DNA of 20,985 bases from a virus, in the IMG/VR virus record IMGVR_UViG_3300012936_006294, positions 1 through 20,985 of that record; one strand, given 5' to 3'. Within the stretch, counting starts at the first letter, position 1. Each line of letters opens with the position of its first letter. Below are positions 16,001-20,985 of this stretch, one piece after another. The notes beneath the pieces are model-generated. The model was given only the letters and a program-made list of their open reading frames with translations, did no database searches and had not been told where the DNA came from. Both the position numbers and the translations under genes were made by a program.

Positions 16001-16181
16001 AACTTGAAAAATTTCGAGATACAATGGCTGCAGATTGGTTAAAAAGTCGACCAAGCTCTAGAACGCGAGGATTGACTTCAAGACTTAAGATCTGGTCACC
16101 AGTTGTTGCTTTCTCTCCCTGTGCTAACGTTTGATCAGCGGTGCCCTCGCGCGTAGATGTTTTTAAATGGCCGTTAGACAT
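13026..16181 (-). CDS. Large baseplate hub-like tail protein
   Basis: A 1051-aa structural protein. The C-terminal ~60 residues, with FHVGQQLFIDFGTDT followed by FYSVISISHNIGEGKF, match the pattern of phage hub proteins (P2 gpD/T4 gp27 type), where a beta domain ends in a conserved HxIxxGxF strand. A low-complexity Gly/Pro/Met/Asp segment (80-107) looks like a flexible linker. Most of the middle is unrecognised beta-rich sequence (for example ITGFEVRVTGLGFGTAAYKLANL). It follows the LysM gene with a TAATG overlap and a GAGG Shine-Dalgarno, the usual hub-beside-LysM arrangement. It is about two to three times the size of classical hubs, so it may combine several baseplate roles. Confidence 0.6.
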   Translation of the reverse strand: MSNGHLKTSTREGTADQTLAQGEKATTGDQILSLEVNPRVLELGRLFNQSAAIVSRNFSSLSGLLTGRRNTNVGQPNELPPMDDGGSGDAPMGDGAGGGEAAPMGSGELMENFVKEIGTLSNVTLNENLVLRFTRDPDAIIYSKLYSSGEAYTSVYDMNINTFEKESFFSEQSAIQMQNVEAIAKGFQKKIKEELKNKDGKYLFYDSGVIKDGKLVARPKTDSSFFMTIEGHHLSKLRQKLKNPNDRSLMLSQYLDRSIDLKDDSYPGIGAILTFRCDMNLSESNTYEAQYFSEHATTAVMSKAIPFLNVQVVNQLDADYMKKDGNLEMNRAFGMSMEDFLSGNTIDEKTIPIGITDLSESGKSENIKGRAITSGMEIFTTPQTFANPDRDIESNVISDLMRPYLSITGFEVRVTGLGFGTAAYKLANLKMRLHDRSKLKKIGKLLSPDYYDSVRFKITYGYSVAGANLSGKLPEDFVNRMKLQENYQVANSSYTLNDSEVDIDLTLASVGTAAVDETDITPKGLSVSYKQCLGILKKARETLLGIQSKGFTDIKIPTVIEGEGYQDFFSFNESTLKEIREFNAKLQTKGGSDAKEAAKKLISLFGSPKRYKNSKVSAAKKSRAKDIKSIINKKSTPKTPDPFLHKCYFGPSSKLETRMNDSTYISLGHLIMKFVGPALHRQSGGTEVLFNFGCCNQHAGASFVENLASVPLEKSKVIKALCDDDDAVFKSQSKVTISKFIAEITRKLLSDQNTVAYFGIDRKKFKTTNDKENALRKIYNNGVGSTKQTVVFKPISLGVKIDSGPLSETSPGSTFVKIDEKKKVIRISIFDMAHNSKVTMQDLLSAVDDTGKIELPVRKERGRVYGPKHMNLVLSQIKDMDFAIDKKEGLDGDGNKIPGKVTLKRVPGIHNSIKEHIKSYAGSLVYGTDSSCIIKADLSLEADSTILSQRLVETKAPDDGDGAQANDLPMLVMPGSLSLQCFGCHYFHVGQQLFIDFGTDTTLDGFYSVISISHNIGEGKFITSLEMLPTGTMPIYRSMASLATNIDTENK
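15861..15944 (-). repeat. GC-rich imperfect PMxDGxGG repeat inside the hub-like gene
   Basis: This segment encodes PPMDDGGSGDA, PMGDGAGGGEAA and PMGSGE, an imperfect repeat of 11-12 residues. The DNA is markedly GC-richer than the surrounding AT-rich sequence, with CCCATGGG recurring. It probably encodes a flexible linker. Confidence 0.6.
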
Positions 16182-16465
16182 TATAGAACCTCAATTTGCT
16201 CTAACGAAGTAGGAACTATTAGTCTAGTGCCTGAAGGAACTTGCAACCACCAACCTACGTTACTAGCAGCAGCTATAATCCACCAATACCTTCCGTCTCC
16301 GTAGTATTGGTTAGCTATTTGATCAAGCCTTTGACCTTCGGACAGTACTATAATGGTAAACTGTATAGAACCGGTTTTAACTGCTGATCTTATCGCATCT
16401 AACTTCTGAGCCGTGCCTATAAATTTACCTATCTTTAGGTCGTTAAAGTATCTAGAAATAGCCAA
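16181..16465 (-). CDS. LysM tail/baseplate protein, P2 gpX / T4 gp53-like
   Basis: The 94-aa protein carries one LysM domain (about 37-87): FTIIVLSEGQRLDQIANQYYG, then RYWWIIAAASN and VPSGTRLIVP. In phage tails, LysM proteins of this size sit between the hub and tail tube/wedge (P2 gpX, T4 gp53) and bind structural partners rather than act as lysins. There is no catalytic domain or signal peptide. The start codon is TTG (16463-16465), with a strong AGGAG 6 nt upstream and no nearby ATG. It lies 9 nt after the 1194-aa gene and overlaps the hub-like gene by 1 nt. Confidence 0.85.
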   Translation of the reverse strand: MAISRYFNDLKIGKFIGTAQKLDAIRSAVKTGSIQFTIIVLSEGQRLDQIANQYYGDGRYWWIIAAASNVGWWLQVPSGTRLIVPTSLEQIEVL

Positions 16466-16474
16466 AATAATCTC

Positions 16475-19400
16475 CTAAAAACCTGGCGGGAACGATGGGG
16501 GTGCTGCTTCTTTAGCTAACCCGTCTAACTTAGCGTTTATCATTTCTACAGAAGAATCCTTTAACGCTAGCTCAGGATCTTTTTCTTTGACCCACGGACT
16601 TTTATGACCGCCAGAGGCATTGCCTACCGGGAAAACAGGGTTCATCATTGTACCTTCTGAACTAAGGCCTGGAGACAAATCATGTATAGGGTCAAAAGAC
16701 ATGGTTACATCTATCTTTTTAGGCGCTTTACTGTTTTCTGAAATTTCCCAAGTTGAGTCTCCGTAGTCTAAGCTAAACTGAGTTATTACACCTGCTAAAC
16801 CGTAGCCGGCATTTTGCATGAAGGATTTATAGAAAACATTTTTTCTAATAAATTCGATCACGCCTTTCTTTTTGTCATCTGCTTCTTTTGCACTTGTGAG
16901 AAGCCGTTTGACGTCCGGGTCATTTTTTATTTCATTTAAAAGTACTTTGTAATGAACAAACGGCCTCATTTTATTTACCGACACGTATAAAACTATAGAG
17001 CTATCGGGATCGTTCGATTTTATGTTTGCTGCAGCCATCATTGCCTGTTTGTTTATGCCTATTTCCCTCATTTTTTTAAAAAGACCGAACTCTTTTTTGT
17101 TTTCTGAATTTTGAGCTTTTTTCTGGGCTTTCTCAAAAATTTTAGACATGGCTCGTTGCGGATTTTCTGAGTCTGATTTTTTAGCCTTTATAAGATCGTC
17201 TAAAAAGTCTTTAATTGGCCCTTTTGAAAAGTGAACAATTTCAATGGCTGCGTAAACTTTTGCGTCGGCAGGCGCTGTGTATTTATGGCCCTCTAATATC
17301 TTTTTGCCTGGAATAAATATTTTTTTAAGCCTGCCTAATCCCATACGATTTGTTTTTCCGCTAAAGATTGAGCCGCCGTTTTCGCTAGGCTTGCTTCCTG
17401 GCAGTAGTGCAGAAACGGCGCCTAATAATCCGCTGGATTCTTTAAAACTCCCTATAGCGTAGTCAGCGCCGGCGAGGATTTTGACTGCGTTAGCATCACT
17501 AGCGTCTGCGTCAGTATACCTTGTAACAAATTCGCTTAATTTCTCTTTTTTCTTTTCAGCAGGCATTGACACATTAAGAATGCCGTCAAATTTACCGTAG
17601 ATTTGACTTTGTAAATCCTGCAGTTTTAATTTTATGCTGGTACTTAACGAATTTAATTTCGCTTGATCTTCTTCAGTAAGCTCTGACCCTGGAGGTACTA
17701 CTTTACCTGGATAGCCAAGCATTTTAGCAAACGAAGATTCAGAAAAATTGGAGCGATATAGGTCACCCAGCCTTAATCTTACTAAAGGGGAGGTTGTCGG
17801 TACGGATGAAAATGGCTGAATAAACTTTCCTCCTTCTTTTGTTTTGACGGGTCTACCAATAGATCTTTGAGGATACAGCATCGTAACTAATCTATTTACA
17901 ACAAACCACATATGTTCGTGATCCTCTTTACTCATGGCTACAAGCTTAAACGAAATCTGTATTTGACGGCTTGTTCTAGTATATACTTTAACAGAATCCG
18001 TTCTTCCGTAGCCGTTCGTTGTGGAGTATTCTGGTTGAAAATTGTCGTTTAGCGCAGTTATAAAAGCCGGCATGTTTATTATTTCGTTGTTTCTTAGATC
18101 TTGTATATAGAAAGGGCAGTATTCTGAATTTAAAGCTTTTTCGTACTCTTCTATAACCTCTCGGGATATCTTATACTTGTTATTGACGGTCGCTTTGTAA
18201 GCTGGCGTGCCAGATGCTTGAATTGACCCCTCGGTATACTGCTTGAGCCCTTGCAAAGAAGAGTCATGTTGTTGGCCTGATACCAGCAAAGAAGAAAAAT
18301 CCGAAATAGAAATAGGGGATAGATGAGATTTCCCCATGTGCTTTCCGGATACTCTAGACATTGCCCTTCTTGCATTATTGTTCGATGGAGGGTTAATGTT
18401 TTTTCCTCTAAAAGAGTCTGCATACGGTCCAGCCCAACTAGGATTTTGCTGGTCTAAAATCGATTTACCTATCTGCTCACCTATATTTGAAGTAGTAAGA
18501 ATAAACCTCCAAGTGGCCGATTCTCTGATCGATTCAAACAGGCCTAGTACAACCCTTATAAACGAAGCAAGATCAAATAAGTTTAAATTTCCAAACTCTT
18601 CAAAACCCTTTACTATATTATCAAACTCTCTCATGACTTGCTTAGTTATTACTGTATAGTAGCCTGGTGTTTTAATTATGCCCATTAAGGCAGGTAATAT
18701 TTCGGCGGGTTTGGTGGATATTTTTTTTGAATTTTCGTCAAATCTCGCCGACATTCCCATGAATACTATTAGGCCTCTAAAAGCATTTCTAAAAAAATTG
18801 TACTTTTGATAAAAAGGCCAGTCTAGAGATGATTGCATAAAACGAATAAGTATAGGTAAGAAATCCTCCGGTTCTGATAAATTAGTGTTTGATCCAAAAG
18901 GATAATCTCGTATATCTTCTTTAGGGTCTAAAATATGTTCTGCTTCACCTTTGGTGGGATCCTTTTCTCCGCCACCGCCTTTAAGCGCAGATTCTGCTTT
19001 TGCTGCTGTTTCAAGGCCACCGAAAAACAAGCTAAGTAAAAAGAAAAGAGCAAACAAGGTTATCAAACTCAATAAAGCAGGCATGATCATTCCTAATGCG
19101 AAAGGAGAGTGAAAAGGCTCTGCAGGAGAGTTCATTTGGCCAAAAGACTTACTGTTTATGCTGGAGTCTTCTTCGGAAGCGTTTTCAGAGCCGCCTTCGT
19201 CATTTATTAAAGACGATCTTTGTATGCCCATGGAGGACATGCTGATTTTTCCCATTCCCGGAAATGGAAGTTGTCCGTATGCTATAGGATTAGCTCTTAT
19301 TCCTTGAACATCAAAATTAAAATTCCCCATATCTACAGTGTCATCATCTAGTATTTTGTCGTGTCCAGTTGCTCCTATAAGATTTGTTAATACCGAACGT

Positions 19401-20059
19401 CTTATCTCTTTGACGGTTACCGGCGCTAAATTTAAGTCGTAGACGCCGAATTTGTTAGAACCAGAAGGCGGCAAAGTCCCTCTTATAACAGAGGAAGAAT
19501 TATATACGAAGTGGTTTCCAGTAGTTGTTAGCTGCGCTGCATCTATGTCAAAAAAAGGACTGTTTTCTCCAGGATTAAACCTATTATTAGAGTTTAGCTT
19601 TTCTATTAAGGCAGATGATAAAACGCTGTTTTCTGGTATTGGATCTTTTCCGTCTTGAAAAGTTCCGAATTCAGATTCTTTATCTGCGCTATATGCAGTA
19701 AAAATCCTTCTTAGCGTTGTGCTTAATGCTTGGTTATTTCCATCAGGAATATAGTGATCTGAAAGCTCTGATTCAGAATTCCAGAAAAGTGATAAAGGCG
19801 AGTCTTCTGTTTCGCGTGAAAATTCAGCCATGGCGTCACCGGGGGATTTAAACCTTACGCTTTCGTAAAAATCCCCTAGAAACTGTACCGTAAAAGGATC
19901 TATATCATCTCCAACTGCTACTGTTCCTGAAGAGTCAGGTTTATAAGGAAAAAATACAGATGAAATATACTGCCTTAACGCCGGGTTGTCTACTCCAGCT
20001 TTTTGTAAACCTTTAGTGCCGCGGTCGGCATTACTTATGAAGTCTCCTAAGGTTGGCAT
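16475..20059 (-). CDS. Large tail/baseplate structural protein with one hydrophobic segment
   Basis: A 1194-aa virion protein. A strong transmembrane-like segment, ALGMIMPALLSLITLFALFF plus following residues (321-347), sits after a Ser/Asn/Glu-rich stretch and before a Gly/Lys-rich one. Near 660-730 there is a conserved tail-protein pattern (GYGRTDSVKVYTRTSRQIQI, then MWFVVNRLVTMLYP). Near 1085-1130 ITQFSLDYGDSTWEI and PKKIDVTMSFDPIHDLSPG match the C-terminal domain of large-phage baseplate proteins that lie beside LysM genes. A charged lysine-rich region (about 940-1000) looks helical. AAGG lies 9-10 nt before the ATG. The exact tail role is not determined. Confidence 0.65.
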   Translation of the reverse strand: MPTLGDFISNADRGTKGLQKAGVDNPALRQYISSVFFPYKPDSSGTVAVGDDIDPFTVQFLGDFYESVRFKSPGDAMAEFSRETEDSPLSLFWNSESELSDHYIPDGNNQALSTTLRRIFTAYSADKESEFGTFQDGKDPIPENSVLSSALIEKLNSNNRFNPGENSPFFDIDAAQLTTTGNHFVYNSSSVIRGTLPPSGSNKFGVYDLNLAPVTVKEIRRSVLTNLIGATGHDKILDDDTVDMGNFNFDVQGIRANPIAYGQLPFPGMGKISMSSMGIQRSSLINDEGGSENASEEDSSINSKSFGQMNSPAEPFHSPFALGMIMPALLSLITLFALFFLLSLFFGGLETAAKAESALKGGGGEKDPTKGEAEHILDPKEDIRDYPFGSNTNLSEPEDFLPILIRFMQSSLDWPFYQKYNFFRNAFRGLIVFMGMSARFDENSKKISTKPAEILPALMGIIKTPGYYTVITKQVMREFDNIVKGFEEFGNLNLFDLASFIRVVLGLFESIRESATWRFILTTSNIGEQIGKSILDQQNPSWAGPYADSFRGKNINPPSNNNARRAMSRVSGKHMGKSHLSPISISDFSSLLVSGQQHDSSLQGLKQYTEGSIQASGTPAYKATVNNKYKISREVIEEYEKALNSEYCPFYIQDLRNNEIINMPAFITALNDNFQPEYSTTNGYGRTDSVKVYTRTSRQIQISFKLVAMSKEDHEHMWFVVNRLVTMLYPQRSIGRPVKTKEGGKFIQPFSSVPTTSPLVRLRLGDLYRSNFSESSFAKMLGYPGKVVPPGSELTEEDQAKLNSLSTSIKLKLQDLQSQIYGKFDGILNVSMPAEKKKEKLSEFVTRYTDADASDANAVKILAGADYAIGSFKESSGLLGAVSALLPGSKPSENGGSIFSGKTNRMGLGRLKKIFIPGKKILEGHKYTAPADAKVYAAIEIVHFSKGPIKDFLDDLIKAKKSDSENPQRAMSKIFEKAQKKAQNSENKKEFGLFKKMREIGINKQAMMAAANIKSNDPDSSIVLYVSVNKMRPFVHYKVLLNEIKNDPDVKRLLTSAKEADDKKKGVIEFIRKNVFYKSFMQNAGYGLAGVITQFSLDYGDSTWEISENSKAPKKIDVTMSFDPIHDLSPGLSSEGTMMNPVFPVGNASGGHKSPWVKEKDPELALKDSSVEMINAKLDGLAKEAAPPSFPPGF

Positions 20060-20061
20060 TT

Positions 20062-20319
20062 TTACTTACCTTTTTTCACGGCTATATCTTTAACCACTTT
20101 TTCTATATCTTTTTTATTCGCACCTGCTAAAGATTGATTAAAAGCAAAAGCAACCCAGCCTATTTTTTTTATATAGGATTCCATTAAATTATCCCAATTT
20201 TCATCAGAATCAGGAAAAAAAGTGCGATACATAGCCCCTATTCCCTCTTTGTTTTTAACTTGTCTTCTCCATTCTTCTAGAGCCGCCTCTCCAAAAGCTT
20301 CTTTATCTTTTTCGTTCAT
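20062..20319 (-). CDS. Unknown 85-aa protein in tail operon
   Basis: A small, charged, probably helical protein with a Trp-rich middle (EEWRRQVKNKE, then ENWDNLMESYIKKIGWVAFAF) and a lysine-rich end (KKDIEKVVKDIAVKKGK). No family is recognised. It lies between the tape-measure-like end and the 1194-aa tail gene, 13 nt and 2 nt away, with a weak AAGG about 11 nt before the ATG. The position suggests a tail assembly chaperone or minor tail protein, without direct evidence. Confidence 0.75.
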   Translation of the reverse strand: MNEKDKEAFGEAALEEWRRQVKNKEGIGAMYRTFFPDSDENWDNLMESYIKKIGWVAFAFNQSLAGANKKDIEKVVKDIAVKKGK

Positions 20320-20332
20320 TTTGCTTTATACC

Positions 20333-20985
20333 TTACCGCCTTACCCTCTGAAACTTTATCTTTTGCCCTACAGCACCGGAAGGTGTACCCTCTCCGCCGG
20401 CCACTACATTGAACAGTTTTCCTACAAGTTGATTAGTATCAATAAACACATGCATGTTAACTTCTATTCCCGCTTGATGTTCTACCAGGATTTTTCCTCC
20501 GCCGTCTAGTGCTCCAGCTATGGTCTTTATTCCTCCAGCTTTTTTAAATGCTGAATCGATCTTAGTTATATTCTTAGCAAGAACCTCAGCCCTCTTAGGG
20601 TTATTTATAAGCTCACTAAATTCTCCGCCTTTAGATCTACCTGATAGCACTTTATCGATTTGAGAAAATACTTTAGCAGCAGCTTTTATTCTTTTTACTG
20701 CCAACCTAGACTGGCTGGTTTTAGGTAGAGCCGCTTTTCCTCCGCCGGCAAAGTCTTTTACTTTCCCTATGACTGAATTAAAACCAGGGTTTAATAGCAG
20801 TGCATTGAGCCTTGATGCTCCTATGCTGGCCTGTGTAAAATTAGAAGTCTTTTTAGAGCCTTCTTCTGGATCTATACCAAACCTTTGTAATATTCCAGAC
20901 ATTGTTCCTATAGCTTCGAACGACTCCTTGATTGCACTTACTTGGTTTTTAAGCTCCTTAGGATTGCCTACTGTTGCCGCTAAAC
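20333..20985 (-). CDS. C-terminal part of a tape-measure-like virion protein (5' end off the window)
   Basis: An ATG at 20902 would give 189 aa, but the same frame stays open upstream through the window edge, encoding LAATVGNPKELKNQVSAIKE and more with normal helical coding character. The gene is therefore probably longer and cut by the window. The visible part is rich in Ala, Gly, Lys and Ser helices (AVKRIKAAAKVFSQIDKVL) and ends with a hydrophobic strand region, EVNMHVFIDTNQLVGKLF, then KIKFQRVRR. That ending resembles tape-measure or large virion protein C-termini. Its place upstream of hub and LysM genes agrees. If the ATG at 20902 were used, TAGGA would be a weak Shine-Dalgarno. Confidence 0.6.
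   Translation of the reverse strand, partial: LAATVGNPKELKNQVSAIKESFEAIGTMSGILQRFGIDPEEGSKKTSNFTQASIGASRLNALLLNPGFNSVIGKVKDFAGGGKAALPKTSQSRLAVKRIKAAAKVFSQIDKVLSGRSKGGEFSELINNPKRAEVLAKNITKIDSAFKKAGGIKTIAGALDGGGKILVEHQAGIEVNMHVFIDTNQLVGKLFNVVAGGEGTPSGAVGQKIKFQRVRR

Noticed and set aside
20602-20609. Perfect TATAAATA on the minus strand inside the tape-measure-like gene
   Set aside because: It is coding sequence nearly 300 nt from the next start, so a chance match is more likely than a promoter.
1-20985. tRNA, rRNA, CRISPR array, insertion sequence or attachment site
   Set aside because: No gap is long enough for a tRNA with leader except the 80-nt SSB leader, which has no cloverleaf; no regularly spaced repeats, transposase or integrase is present.

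Overview
The window reads as part of the genome of a large, AT-rich, T4-like tailed phage (probably a myovirus, on tail-gene content). All real genes lie on the minus strand, so they are transcribed from high to low coordinates. They are packed with 1-20 nt overlaps or very short gaps. The longest gene-free stretch is about 80 nt, and I see no tRNA, rRNA, CRISPR array, insertion sequence or plus-strand gene. The host cannot be named from the sequence.

In transcription order, the first block (20985 to 13026) is a tail/baseplate module. It holds the end of a long protein that looks like a tape-measure C-terminus, an 85-aa unknown, a 1194-aa tail/baseplate protein with one strong hydrophobic segment, a 94-aa LysM protein of the P2 gpX/T4 gp53 kind, and a 1051-aa hub-like protein. 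The second block (12968 to 10506) is the least understood: a 343-aa minimal family A DNA polymerase with no exonuclease domain, a 187-aa virion-type unknown, a 188-aa HD-fold protein that has lost its expected metal ligands, and an 84-aa lysine-rich protein. These four genes lack clear Shine-Dalgarno sequences. The 187-aa and 84-aa proteins begin with a similar short helix.

The third block (10425 to 6075) is the replication/recombination core: gp32-like single-strand DNA-binding protein, bacterial-type RecA, FEN/T4 RNase H-like 5' nuclease, and DnaB/gp41-type helicase. An 80-nt AT-rich leader with a 15-nt-spaced direct repeat and a strong Shine-Dalgarno precedes the SSB. A 10-bp RNA hairpin sits just upstream of that leader. 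The fourth block (6091 to 966) makes DNA precursors: a degenerate dUTPase/dCTP deaminase-fold protein, class Ia ribonucleotide reductase NrdB and NrdA, a ClpP-like serine protease, and flavin-dependent thymidylate synthase ThyX. An unknown 266-aa protein follows, then a probable promoter and the start of another gene that runs off the left edge.

Together the genes provide dNTP supply, fork progression, primer removal and recombination, followed in the genome by tail assembly. The most novel-looking points are the minimal polymerase, the HD pseudoenzyme, the degenerate dUTPase-fold protein, and the stacked RNA signals between the 84-aa gene and the SSB.
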